64,000 nucleotides of DNA from Collinsella aerofaciens (GTDB lineage: Bacteria > Actinomycetota > Coriobacteriia > Coriobacteriales > Coriobacteriaceae), in the NCBI RefSeq assembly GCF_015561195.1, contig NZ_JADMSU010000005.1, positions 109,472 through 173,471 on the forward strand, in the 5' to 3' direction. Both the position numbers and the translations under genes were made by a program. Under the pieces are notes generated by a model, which was not told where the DNA came from, ran no database searches, and worked only from the letters and a program-made list of their open reading frames with translations. Positions 27,989 to 36,414 of this stretch are shown one piece after another (the stretch's first letter is position 1; each line of letters opens with the position of its first letter).

Positions 27989-28903
27989 ATGGGTACAGTG
28001 AGAAACGCGCGCGTTAACCAGGGCGGCCCCAAGTGCGCCGGCATCGTCGGCCTTGGCCTCATCGGCGGCAGCTTTGCCCGCGGCTATGCGCAGGCGGGCG
28101 TCCGCGTGCTGGCCTGGGATCCCGATGACGATGTCATGACGGCTGCCAGCATGGGCACCGTTGCCGGCGAGCTCAACGACGAGACGCTCGGCGAATGCGA
28201 CATCATCGTCCTGGCTTGCTACCCCGAAGCCTGCATCGAGTGGCTCGAGGCACACGCCCAGGCACTCGCCGACGCCACCGATACCGAGGCCATCATGGGC
28301 CCCGTGGTAATTGACACGGTGGGCGTCAAGGGTATCGTGTGCGAGCGCGCCTTTGAGCTTGCCCACGAGCACGGCTTTTACTTTGTGGGCGCGCACCCCA
28401 TGGCGGGCACGCAGTACTCGGGCTATGCACACTCCCGCGCCGACCTGTTCCAGGGCGCCCCGCTGGTGCTCGTACCGCCCGCGGTGGACGATGCGCTCAA
28501 GCTGGAGCTTTTGGGCCAGGTGCGCGAGATGGTGCGCCCCTTGGGCTTTGGCAAGTTCAGCGTGACCAGCGCCGCCGAGCACGACCGTGTCATCGCCTTC
28601 ACGAGCCAGCTTGCGCACGTGGTATCCAACGCCTACGTCAAAAGCCCCACTGCCCAGGTCCACCACGGCTTTTCGGCCGGTAGCTACCGCGATCTCACCC
28701 GCGTGGCGCACCTCAACCCGCAAATGTGGTCCGAGCTCATGATCGACGACGCCGACGCGCTCGCCTTCGAGATCGACCATCTGATCGAATCGCTTGGCGC
28801 CTACAGCCGCGCGCTCAAGGACCGCGACCAGCGCTATCTGGAGAATCTCCTTGCCGAGGGCGACCGCATTAAGCGCGCACTCGACGACGAGGCCTCCCAC
28901 TAG
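27989..28903 (+). CDS. tyrA: Prephenate dehydrogenase
   Basis: NAD(P)-dependent oxidative decarboxylation of prephenate (or arogenate) to the tyrosine precursor. 304 residues. Rossmann motif GIVGLGLIGGSFARGYAQAG at about 18-37, the VIDTVGVKG and FVGAHPMAGTQYSGY catalytic region, and the helical C-terminal domain with SAAEHDRVIAFTSQLAHVVSNAY. No ACT or chorismate mutase domain is attached. The start follows the aroF stop by three bases, with GGAG upstream. Confidence 0.93.
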   Translation: MGTVRNARVNQGGPKCAGIVGLGLIGGSFARGYAQAGVRVLAWDPDDDVMTAASMGTVAGELNDETLGECDIIVLACYPEACIEWLEAHAQALADATDTEAIMGPVVIDTVGVKGIVCERAFELAHEHGFYFVGAHPMAGTQYSGYAHSRADLFQGAPLVLVPPAVDDALKLELLGQVREMVRPLGFGKFSVTSAAEHDRVIAFTSQLAHVVSNAYVKSPTAQVHHGFSAGSYRDLTRVAHLNPQMWSELMIDDADALAFEIDHLIESLGAYSRALKDRDQRYLENLLAEGDRIKRALDDEASH

Positions 28904-28939
28904 ACAACCCATCACGCCAGGTCGAAAGGACCGAAGCTT

Positions 28940-30046
28940 ATGGCGATTACCATCGATATCGACACTGCACGCCCCTACCAGGTGCATGTTGGCACGTTTT
29001 TGTTGGAGCAGGCGGGGCCGCTCGTGCGCGCCACCGCCGGCGGCACCAAGGCCGTCATCGTGACGGACACCAACGTGGGCCCGCTCTACCAGATGCCCGT
29101 TAAGCAGAGCCTGGAGGCGTCAGGCTACGAGGTGAGCATCTGCACCTTCGAGGCCGGCGAGGCCCATAAGCGCGCCGAGACCTACGTTGCCATTTTGGAG
29201 TTTGTGGCCGAGCACGAGCTTTCGCGCTCCGACGTGATCGTGGCACTCGGCGGCGGCGTCGTGGGCGACGTGGCGGGCTTTGTGGCCGCCACCTACATGC
29301 GCGGCTGCAAGTTTGTGCAGATCCCGACGAGCCTGCTCGCCATGGTGGATTCATCGGTGGGAGGCAAGACCGCCATCGACCTGGCTGCCGGCAAGAACTT
29401 GGCCGGCGCCTTTTGGCAGCCGAGCGTGGTTATCGCCGACGTGGGGTGCCTGGCCACCCTCACGCCCGAGCAGTTCGCCGACGGCTGCGGCGAGGTCGTC
29501 AAGCACGCCGTGATCGCCGACCTGGAGCTTTTCGCCGAGCTGGAGAAGACCCCGCTCACGCTGGAGCTGCTCAACCGCGATGTGGCCCGCGTAGCGCTCA
29601 TCATCGCCCGCAATATCGACATCAAGCGCGCCGTGGTCGTCGCCGACGAGCGCGAAACCAACCAGCGCAAGCTCCTCAACTTTGGACACAGCGCCGGACA
29701 CGCCGTCGAGGCCTGCGAGCACTTTGAGCTGGGACACGGCAACTGCGTGTCGATCGGCATGGGCATCATCACGCGCGCCGCGGCCCTGCACGGCGTCTGC
29801 GATGCCGCACTGCCCGGTCGTATTGAGGAACTCTGCGCCCGTCATGGCCTCACGACCCGCTGTGACCTAGATGCCGATACCGTCTTTGCCGAGGCGCTCC
29901 ACGACAAGAAGCGCGCGGGCGACACCATAGACCTGGTGATTCCGCACGGCATTGGCCGCTGCAGCATCGACCGCACACCGCTTTCCACTTTCCACGAACT
30001 CATTGCCGAGGGCCTCGGCCAGAAGGGAGACGCATCCGCATGCTAG
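28940..30046 (+). CDS. aroB: 3-dehydroquinate synthase
   Basis: Converts DAHP to 3-dehydroquinate using NAD and a divalent metal. 368 residues. Family motifs: VALGGGVVGDVAGFVAATYMRG, QIPTSLLAMVDSSVGGKTAID, GCGEVVKHA, RKLLNFGHSAGHAVE and a metal-binding His in LELGHGNCVSIGM. The ATG at 28940 has an AAAGGA site. Its last seven bases overlap aroA, so translation is coupled. Confidence 0.97.
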   Translation: MAITIDIDTARPYQVHVGTFLLEQAGPLVRATAGGTKAVIVTDTNVGPLYQMPVKQSLEASGYEVSICTFEAGEAHKRAETYVAILEFVAEHELSRSDVIVALGGGVVGDVAGFVAATYMRGCKFVQIPTSLLAMVDSSVGGKTAIDLAAGKNLAGAFWQPSVVIADVGCLATLTPEQFADGCGEVVKHAVIADLELFAELEKTPLTLELLNRDVARVALIIARNIDIKRAVVVADERETNQRKLLNFGHSAGHAVEACEHFELGHGNCVSIGMGIITRAAALHGVCDAALPGRIEELCARHGLTTRCDLDADTVFAEALHDKKRAGDTIDLVIPHGIGRCSIDRTPLSTFHELIAEGLGQKGDASAC

Positions 30047-31359
30047 CCCGCATCACCCCGTCCCCGCTCAAGGGCACCGTTCCCGCCATCGCGTCCAAGT
30101 CGATGGCGCATCGCCTCATCATCTGCGCTGCGCTTGCCAACGGCGAGACGCACGTCACCTGCAACACCACCTGCGCCGACATCGAGGCCACGGTGCGCTG
30201 CCTTACGGCACTGGGTGCTCGCATCGAGACCGTCGAGGACGGCTTCCAGGTCCACCCCACCATGAAGAGTGTTGAGTTTGGCCTGCTCAAGGCCCTTGCC
30301 GGCGGCACGCTTGACTGCGGTGAAAGTGGCTCCACGCTGCGCTTTATGCTGCCTGTCGCCTGCGCGCTGGGTGCGGATGCCACCTTCGTAGGCCAGGGCC
30401 GCCTGGGCGCCCGCCCGCTCTCCCCGCTCTCGGACGAGATCATCGCCGCCGGCTGCGACCTACAGGGTCTGGGCGGTTTTCCGCTCAAGACGAGCGGCCG
30501 CATGCGCCCGGGCACCTTTGTGCTTCCGGGCAACGTGAGCTCGCAGTACATCTCGGGCCTGCTGCTGGCAGCCCCGCTGCTGGCCCAGCCCTCCTGCGTG
30601 CAGGTAACCGGCCTCATCGAGAGCCGCCCCTACATCAACCTGACGATACAGGCCATGAAGGCCTTTGGCGTCGAGGTCAACGTCGAGCGCATTCCGGCCA
30701 AGGACGGCCAGCCCGAGGTCACGAACTTCCGCGTGAGCAGCGGCTCGTACCGCACGCCCGGCAGCGTAGCCGTCGAGGGCGACTGGTCCAACGCCGCCTT
30801 TTGGCTGTGCGCCGGTGCCATCGGCACCGACCCAATCACCGTCGAGGGCGTGTCACTGAGCTCCGCACAGGGCGACCGTAACGTGCTTGCCGCGCTTTCG
30901 CGCTTTGGCGCCCGCATCGTGCGCTCCACCAACGCCGCCACCGTGCAGTCCGACAAGCTCGCCGGCTTTGAGATGAGTGCCCACGACATTCCGGACCTGG
31001 TGCCCGTCATCTCGGCCGTGGCCTCGCTGGCACAGGGCCGCACCTTTATCCGCGATTGCGCCCGTCTACGCATCAAGGAATCCGACCGTCTGGTCACCAC
31101 CACCCGCGAGCTCACCGCGCTGGGCGCGCAGGTGCGCATTGCCGGCGATGACCTCATCATCAAGGGTGTCGATGCCTTCACCGGCGGCGAGGTCGATTCG
31201 CACAACGACCATCGCATCGCCATGATGGCCGCTATCGCCGCGAGCCGCGCCACCGGCGAGGTCGTGATCCACGGCGCCGAGGCCGTCAACAAGTCCTATC
31301 CCGATTTCTTCGACCACTACCGCCTGCTGGGCGGCAAGGTCACACTCGAGGAGGAATAG
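30040..31359 (+). CDS. aroA: 5-enolpyruvylshikimate-3-phosphate synthase
   Basis: Transfers enolpyruvyl from PEP to shikimate 3-phosphate. 439 residues. Motifs: SKSMAHRLIICAALA at the N-terminus, LDCGESGSTLRFMLP (the family's GSGTTxR-like site reads GSTLRF), SSQYISGLLLAAPL, and the C-terminal RIKESDRL and DSHNDHRIAMMAA. The start overlaps the aroB stop by seven bases. The next gene, aroC, begins two bases after the stop. Confidence 0.96.
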   Translation: MLARITPSPLKGTVPAIASKSMAHRLIICAALANGETHVTCNTTCADIEATVRCLTALGARIETVEDGFQVHPTMKSVEFGLLKALAGGTLDCGESGSTLRFMLPVACALGADATFVGQGRLGARPLSPLSDEIIAAGCDLQGLGGFPLKTSGRMRPGTFVLPGNVSSQYISGLLLAAPLLAQPSCVQVTGLIESRPYINLTIQAMKAFGVEVNVERIPAKDGQPEVTNFRVSSGSYRTPGSVAVEGDWSNAAFWLCAGAIGTDPITVEGVSLSSAQGDRNVLAALSRFGARIVRSTNAATVQSDKLAGFEMSAHDIPDLVPVISAVASLAQGRTFIRDCARLRIKESDRLVTTTRELTALGAQVRIAGDDLIIKGVDAFTGGEVDSHNDHRIAMMAAIAASRATGEVVIHGAEAVNKSYPDFFDHYRLLGGKVTLEEE

Positions 31360-31360
31360 C

Positions 31361-32458
31361 ATGTCCTCGACCTTTGGCAACGTCTTGCACTTAAGCATCT
31401 TCGGCCAGTCGCACTCCCCCGCCATCGGCTGCTCCCTCGATGGCATTCCGGCAGGTATCGCCGTGGACCAGGAGCAGCTGCAGGCCTTCCTCGACCGTCG
31501 CGCCCCCGGTCGCGACGAGACCGCGACCAAGCGCCGCGAGGCCGACGCCGCCCAAATCATCGCCGGCGTGGTCGATGGGCACACCACCGGCGCGCCCATT
31601 GCCGCGATTATCGAGAACACCAACACGCGCTCCAAGGATTACTCCGAGCTGCGCCGCAAGCCCCGCCCCGGACATGCGGACTTCCCTGCGCGCGTGAAGT
31701 ATCACAACATGCACGATGTCGCCGGTGGCGGGCATTTCTCCGGCCGCCTAACGGCACCCCTGTGCATCGCCGGCGGCATTGCGCTGCAGGCACTCGAGGC
31801 CCGCGGCATTAAAGTGATGGCGCATGTGGCGCAGATCGGCGGCATCTCCGATCTGCCGATGGACGACATAGTCTATCGCGAGGCCGACCGCAAGGCGATC
31901 CTTACGAACGATCTGCCGTGCATTGACGCCGCCGCAGCCGGCCGCATGCGCGAGGAAATCCTAGCCGCGCGTGACGAACTCGACAGCATCGGCGGCATCG
32001 TGGAGTGCGGCATTTATGGGCTTCCCGCGGGCATCGGCGACCCCATGTTCGACGGCATCGAGAACCGCATCGCGCAAATCGCGTTTGGCATTCCCGCCGT
32101 AAAGGGCGTGGAGTTTGGCATGGGCTTTGCCGTGGCCGCCATGCGCGGCAGCGAGAACAATGATCCGTATCGCATCGATGCCGAGACCGGCGAGATCGAG
32201 GTCGAGTCCAACAACGCCGGCGGCATCCTGGGCGGTATTTCGACCGGCGCGCCCGTCATGTGGCGCATGGCCGTAAAGCCGACGCCCTCCATTGGCCGCG
32301 AGCAGCAGACGGTGGACATGGACGCTATGGAAAATGCCGAGCTCTCGGTCCACGGCCGCCACGATCCCTGCATCGTCCCCCGAGCTGTCCCCGTAGCCGA
32401 GGCAGCCGCCGCCCTTGCCATCTGGGACGCCCTCCTCGAAGACGCCGCCCAGCGCTAA
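31361..32458 (+). CDS. aroC: Chorismate synthase
   Basis: FMN-dependent last step to chorismate. 365 residues. The N-terminal STFGNVLHLSIFGQSHSPAIG contains the catalytic His (usual form FGESHG; here Gln and Ser flank it). Further motifs are RRAPGRDETATKRREAD, KPRPGHADFPARVKY, VAGGGHFSGRLTA and SNNAGGILGGISTGAPV. The active-site residues I can see are retained; the GQSHS variant is unusual but conservative. ATG 31361 follows GAGGAGG. Confidence 0.95.
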   Translation: MSSTFGNVLHLSIFGQSHSPAIGCSLDGIPAGIAVDQEQLQAFLDRRAPGRDETATKRREADAAQIIAGVVDGHTTGAPIAAIIENTNTRSKDYSELRRKPRPGHADFPARVKYHNMHDVAGGGHFSGRLTAPLCIAGGIALQALEARGIKVMAHVAQIGGISDLPMDDIVYREADRKAILTNDLPCIDAAAAGRMREEILAARDELDSIGGIVECGIYGLPAGIGDPMFDGIENRIAQIAFGIPAVKGVEFGMGFAVAAMRGSENNDPYRIDAETGEIEVESNNAGGILGGISTGAPVMWRMAVKPTPSIGREQQTVDMDAMENAELSVHGRHDPCIVPRAVPVAEAAAALAIWDALLEDAAQR

Positions 32459-32501
32459 CTACCCACCCCTCAACATCCCCCGACACGTGAAAGGGGCCTC
32501 C

Positions 32502-33647
32502 ATGGACCTTGCTGACATCCGCCAGGCCATCGATAGCATCGACACCACGCTCCTCAACAGCTTTGTCGAGCGCATGGACATTGCCACCGAAGTCGCCAAG
32601 TCAAAAATCGAGATGGGCAAGGCCGTCTTCGACCCCGCCCGCGAGCGCTCCAAGCTCAATAACCTCGCCAGCCGCGCACCCGAGCGCTACGAAGCCCAGA
32701 CTATCACCCTGTTCCGTCTCCTCATGAGCATGAGCAAGGCCGAGCAGCAGCGCTACATCAACGAGCTCAAGGGCATCACGGTGTCGCAAAAAGCCCATGC
32801 CACGGCCGTAGCCTTCGATGCGCCCTTCCCCCAAACGGCCAGCGTCGCCTGCCAGGGTGTGGAAGGTGCCTATAGCCAGATCGCCGCGTGCAAACTCTTC
32901 GACGTGCCCGACATCGCGTTCTTCGAGACCTTCGAGGGCGTCATGCGCGCCGTGCGCGACGGCTTCTGCGAGTTTGGCGTGCTGCCCATCGAGAACTCCA
33001 CCGCCGGCTCAGTCAACGCCGTCTACGACCTGCTCGCCCAGTTCGACTTCCACATCGTGCGCTCGCTACGACTCAAGATCGATCACAACTTGCTCGTCAA
33101 ACCCGGCACCAAGCTCGCCGACGTGCGCGAGGTCTACAGCCACGGCCAAGCCATTGCCCAGTGTGCCGGCTTTATCGAGTCCCACGACCTGCACGCCACC
33201 AAGTACCCCAACACCGCCATGTCGGCCGAGATGGTCGCCAGCTCCGAGCGCACCGATGTTGCCGCCATCGCATCGCGCAGCTGCGCGGCACTCTATGGCC
33301 TGGAGGTGCTGGAGCCCAACATTCAGGACTCGGACAACAACTACACGCGCTTTGTCGTCATCAGCCGCGAGCCGCGCGTCTACCCCGGCGCTAATCGCAC
33401 CTCGCTCATGATCACCACGGCCAACGAGCCGGGCGCCCTCTATCGCGTGCTCGAGCGCTTCTACGCGCTCAACATCAACCTCATCAAGCTCGAGAGCCGT
33501 CCCATCCCCGGCCGCGACTTTGAGTTTATGTTCTACTTTGATCTGGACTGCCCCTTTGGCAGCAAGGCCCTCGACGACCTGCTCGATTCCATCGACGAAG
33601 TGTGCGAGAGCTTCACCTACTTTGGCAGCTACACGGAGGTGCTCTAG
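32502..33647 (+). CDS. pheA: Bifunctional chorismate mutase / prephenate dehydratase with ACT domain
   Basis: Phenylalanine branch enzyme, 381 residues from ATG 32502 (AAGGGG upstream). Residues 1-90 are an AroQ-class chorismate mutase (MDLADIRQAIDSIDTTLLNSF, ...KSKIEMGKAVFDPARE). Residues 105-280 are prephenate dehydratase (VACQGVEGAYSQIAACKLF, GVLPIENSTAGSV, and the DNNYTRFVVI Thr-Arg-Phe site). The last 85 are an ACT domain with KLESRPIPGRDFEF, the phenylalanine-sensing ESRP motif. Feedback inhibition by Phe is therefore likely. Confidence 0.95.
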   Translation: MDLADIRQAIDSIDTTLLNSFVERMDIATEVAKSKIEMGKAVFDPARERSKLNNLASRAPERYEAQTITLFRLLMSMSKAEQQRYINELKGITVSQKAHATAVAFDAPFPQTASVACQGVEGAYSQIAACKLFDVPDIAFFETFEGVMRAVRDGFCEFGVLPIENSTAGSVNAVYDLLAQFDFHIVRSLRLKIDHNLLVKPGTKLADVREVYSHGQAIAQCAGFIESHDLHATKYPNTAMSAEMVASSERTDVAAIASRSCAALYGLEVLEPNIQDSDNNYTRFVVISREPRVYPGANRTSLMITTANEPGALYRVLERFYALNINLIKLESRPIPGRDFEFMFYFDLDCPFGSKALDDLLDSIDEVCESFTYFGSYTEVL

Positions 33648-34898
33648 ATGACCGATACCGCCGCAACCCGTCCCTACGGCGTGCTGGGCCGTGAGCTGGG
33701 CCACAGCTACACCCCGACCATCTACAAGGAGCTCGCTGGGCTCGAGTACGTGCGATTTGAGCGCGAGCCCGAGGACCTCGCGGCCTTTATGATGGGCGAC
33801 GAGTGGGAGGGCACCAACGTGACCATCCCCTACAAGCGCGCCGTCATGGAGTATCTGGACGAGCTGAGCCCGCTCGCCGAGCGCATGGGCAACGTCAACA
33901 CCATCACGCGCCTGCCTGACGGCCGCCTGCGCGGCGACAACACCGACTACTTTGGTTTTCAGTGCCTGGTCGAGGAGCTGGGCGTAGAGGTTGCCGGCAA
34001 GAAGGTCCTCGTGCTTGGCGCCACCGGTGGTGCCGGCACCACGGCAAGCATGGTGCTCGGCGACCTTGGCGCCACCGTGGTGCCCGTGGGCCGCACGAGC
34101 GAGGTCAACTACGGCAATATCGCGCAGCAGTCCGACGCCGCACTGCTCGTCAACTGCACGCCCGCCGGCATGTTCCCCCATTGCCCCGACGCGCCTTGCA
34201 CGCTCGAAGGGCTCGATGCGCTCGAAGGCGTTATCGACATTGTCTACAACCCCGCCCGCACGGGACTCATGCTCGAGACCGAGCGCCGCGGCATCCCCTG
34301 CATCGGTGGCCTGCTGATGCTCGTGGCCCAAGCGGCACAGGCCGTCGAGCACTATACCGGCCAAGTCACCCCGCGCAAGCGCATCTTAGACGTAACGGAG
34401 CGTCTGTCCCGCCGCGAACAAAACATCGCGCTGATCGGCATGCCGGGTTCGGGCAAGACCCGCGTGGGTGAGCAGATCGCCCAGCTCACGAGCCGCGAGC
34501 ACATCGACTTGGATCGCGCGCTCGAGGAGCGTCTGGGCATGCCCTGTGCCGACTTTATCGTCGAGCGCGGCGAGGCGGCCTTCCGCGAACAGGAGACGGC
34601 TACGCTGGCCGACATCTCCAAGCGCAGCGGCCTGGTGCTCTCCACCGGCGGCGGCGTGGTCACACGCGACGAGAACTACCCGCTGCTGCACCAGAATAGC
34701 CAAATCGTGATGCTCAACCGTATGCTCGACGAGCTCGCCCACAAGGGCCGCCCCATCACCGCGCGCGACGGCATCGATAAGCTGGCTGAACAGCGCATGC
34801 CGCGCTACCGCGCCTGGGCCGACTACATAATCGACTCACGCGACTGCGCCGCCAACACCGCTTGCGCCGTCCTCGACACCCTCCCACCCGCTCTCTAA
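33648..34898 (+). CDS. aroE-aroK: Shikimate dehydrogenase - shikimate kinase fusion
   Basis: One 416-residue protein carrying two consecutive shikimate pathway steps. Residues 1-250 are AroE: GRELGHSYTPTIYKEL, GTNVTIPYKRAVMEYLDE (catalytic Lys), RGDNTDYFGF (catalytic Asp) and the NADP motif GATGGAGTTAS. In the substrate-binding SxS motif the second Ser is Thr (HSYTP). Residues 262-416 are AroK: ALIGMPGSGKTRVGE (Walker A), DLDRALEERLGM, FRxQE and LSTGGGVVTR. The start abuts the pheA stop, with GGAGG upstream. Fusion would pair dehydroshikimate reduction with phosphorylation. Confidence 0.94.
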   Translation: MTDTAATRPYGVLGRELGHSYTPTIYKELAGLEYVRFEREPEDLAAFMMGDEWEGTNVTIPYKRAVMEYLDELSPLAERMGNVNTITRLPDGRLRGDNTDYFGFQCLVEELGVEVAGKKVLVLGATGGAGTTASMVLGDLGATVVPVGRTSEVNYGNIAQQSDAALLVNCTPAGMFPHCPDAPCTLEGLDALEGVIDIVYNPARTGLMLETERRGIPCIGGLLMLVAQAAQAVEHYTGQVTPRKRILDVTERLSRREQNIALIGMPGSGKTRVGEQIAQLTSREHIDLDRALEERLGMPCADFIVERGEAAFREQETATLADISKRSGLVLSTGGGVVTRDENYPLLHQNSQIVMLNRMLDELAHKGRPITARDGIDKLAEQRMPRYRAWADYIIDSRDCAANTACAVLDTLPPAL

Positions 34899-34900
34899 CC

Positions 34901-34941
34901 AAAACCACCACAAAGGGGACAGGCACCTTTGTGGTGGTTTT
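34901..34941. repeat. REP-like perfect palindrome (16-9-16)
   Basis: Arms 34901-34916 and 34926-34941 are perfectly complementary over 16 bases (AAAACCACCACAAAGG), enclosing the 9-base loop GGACAGGCA. The core GGGGACAGGCACCTTTG resembles extragenic palindromes associated with REP-type transposases in many bacteria (from memory). With its A- and T-rich ends it could also act as a terminator in both directions, between aroE-aroK and aroQ. Confidence 0.7.
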
Positions 34942-34962
34942 CCAACCGCAAAGGAAGCAACC

Positions 34963-35400
34963 ATGAAAGCACTCGTCATCAACGGTCCCAACCTCAACAT
35001 GCTCGGCATTCGCGAGCCGGGCATCTACGGCAGCGACAACTACGACCGCCTGGTCCAGATCTGCCAGGAGGCAGGCGCCGCGCAGGGTTTTGACGAGGTC
35101 GAAGTCTTCCAGTCCAACCACGAGGGCAGCATCGTCGATAAGATCCAGGAGGCCTACGGCAAGGTCGACGGCATCGTCATCAACCCGGCCGCCTACACAC
35201 ATACGAGCGTGGCGATCCTCGATGCGCTCAAAGCCGTCGCCATCCCTGCCGTCGAGGTGCACATCAGCGCCGTAGAGACGCGCGAGGACTTCCGCCAGGT
35301 GAGCTACGCACGCCTAGCCTGCTTCGCCACCATCACCGGCGAGGGCTTGCAGGGGTATGCACATGCGCTAGAGCTGTTGGAAGAGCATCTGGAAAAGTAA
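34963..35400 (+). CDS. aroQ: 3-dehydroquinate dehydratase, type II
   Basis: Dehydrates 3-dehydroquinate to 3-dehydroshikimate. 145 residues, normal for the type II dodecamer. INGPNLNMLGIREPGIYG contains the catalytic Arg and Tyr, then FQSNHEGSIVDKIQ and INPAAYTHTSVAI with the catalytic Asn and His. The usual VHLSN segment reads VEVHISAVETREDFR, so Asn after Ser is replaced by Ala while His and the two Arg are kept. ATG 34963 follows AAAGGAAG. It closes the aromatic block behind a palindromic element. Confidence 0.94.
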   Translation: MKALVINGPNLNMLGIREPGIYGSDNYDRLVQICQEAGAAQGFDEVEVFQSNHEGSIVDKIQEAYGKVDGIVINPAAYTHTSVAILDALKAVAIPAVEVHISAVETREDFRQVSYARLACFATITGEGLQGYAHALELLEEHLEK

Positions 35401-35461
35401 AATGCCAACCCCAACAAACAGCAGCGGCTTGCTCGCGCTCGGCTCCAGCAGCACACAAGAT

Positions 35462-35495
35462 GAAAAAAGCCCAGACCACCAAGCGGTCCGGGCTT
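35462..35495 (-). terminator. Intrinsic terminator of tRNA-Arg(UCU)
   Basis: Arms 35467-35477 and 35485-35495 give an 11-bp stem (AAGCCC...GGGCTT, one G-U pair). On the minus strand it is followed by TTTTTTC. It lies ten bases beyond the tRNA 3' end and faces aroQ, whose transcript comes from the other side. Confidence 0.85.
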
Positions 35496-35507
35496 AATAA
35501 ACGATGG

Positions 35508-35581
35508 TGCTCCATGGCGGATTCGAACCGTCGACCTTGGGATTAGAAGTCCCCTGCTCTATCCAACTGAGCTAATGGAGC
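35508..35581 (-). tRNA. tRNA-Arg, anticodon UCU (TCT)
   Basis: 74-nt cloverleaf on the minus strand. Acceptor GCTCCAT pairs with ATGGAGC. The D arm is GCTC/GAGC. The anticodon loop CTTCTAA reads TCT at 34-36, decoding AGA. The T arm contains GGTTCGAATCC. CCA is encoded at 35505-35507. A terminator lies at 35462-35495. Confidence 0.92.
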
Positions 35582-35635
35582 AAATAACCGCACGCCCAAG
35601 CAAGCGTAAGCCTGTCAGGCGCAAGTAATTATAAC

Positions 35636-36403
35636 CTAGTTGAACTGCTCGCGGTACGCCTTGCAGACCTCATCGACCGGGCCATCCATGCGAAGGTCAC
35701 CCTTCTCAATCCAAACGGCACGCTGGCAGATGCGCTCAACCTGCTCCATGGAGTGCGAAACGAACAGAACCGTCACGTCGCCGCTCTGGATAAAGTGCTG
35801 GATGCGGGCCTCGCACTTCTGCTGGAAGAACACGTCACCGACGGACAGCGTCTCGTCAACGATCAGAATATCGGGCTCGGTAATCGTCGCGATTGCAAAG
35901 GCGATACGCGCCACCATGCCCGAGGAGAAGTTCTTAAGCGGCATATCGACAAAGTTCTGCAGCTCAGCGAACTCGATAATGCCGTCAAAGTTGGCGTCGA
36001 TGAACTCCTTGGTATAGCCGAGCAGGGCGCCGTTCAGATAGATGTTCTCGCGGGCGGTCAGCTCGGGGTCAAAGCCGGCGCCAAGCTCAATCAGCGGCGC
36101 GATGTTACCGTGCACCTTAACGCTGCCCTCGCTAGGCTCAAGCACGCCAGCGATAATCTTGAGCATCGTAGACTTGCCGGAACCATTGGTGCCGACCAGA
36201 CCCACGACCTCGCCGCGATGAATATCAAACGAGATGTGCTTAAGCGCCCTAAACTCCTCAAAGAACAGCTCGTGCTTGGCAAGCTTAATGAAGTACTCCT
36301 TGAGGTTGGTCAGCGACTCGGACGCCATGTTAAAGATCATGGTGACGTCGTCGACCTCGACAGCCAGAGGCTGCTCGCTGTAATCAACAACAGATTCAGT
36401 CAT
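35636..36403 (-). CDS. Polysaccharide ABC exporter ATPase (Wzt/TagH type)
   Basis: Cytoplasmic ATPase of a two-component glycan exporter, 255 residues. Walker A is GLVGTNGSGKSTMLKIIAG. The signature LKNFSSGMVARIAFA has the SSGM form typical of Wzt/TagH/RfbE. Walker B is DILIVDETLSVGD, and the switch His is in VLFVSHSMEQV. The N-terminal FNMASESLTNLKEYFIKLAKHELFFEEFRALK is the helical insert of this subfamily. There is no C-terminal carbohydrate-binding domain, so substrate recognition is not through an O-antigen-type cap. ATG 36403 has AAGGAG; nine bases follow the permease stop. Confidence 0.93.
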   Translation of the reverse strand: MTESVVDYSEQPLAVEVDDVTMIFNMASESLTNLKEYFIKLAKHELFFEEFRALKHISFDIHRGEVVGLVGTNGSGKSTMLKIIAGVLEPSEGSVKVHGNIAPLIELGAGFDPELTARENIYLNGALLGYTKEFIDANFDGIIEFAELQNFVDMPLKNFSSGMVARIAFAIATITEPDILIVDETLSVGDVFFQQKCEARIQHFIQSGDVTVLFVSHSMEQVERICQRAVWIEKGDLRMDGPVDEVCKAYREQFN

Positions 36404-36414
36404 CACAGCACTCC

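Noticed and set aside
26975-28987. A 670-codon minus-strand frame over aroF and tyrA
   Set aside because: Both genes on the plus strand are well supported; the antisense frame has no recognisable domain.
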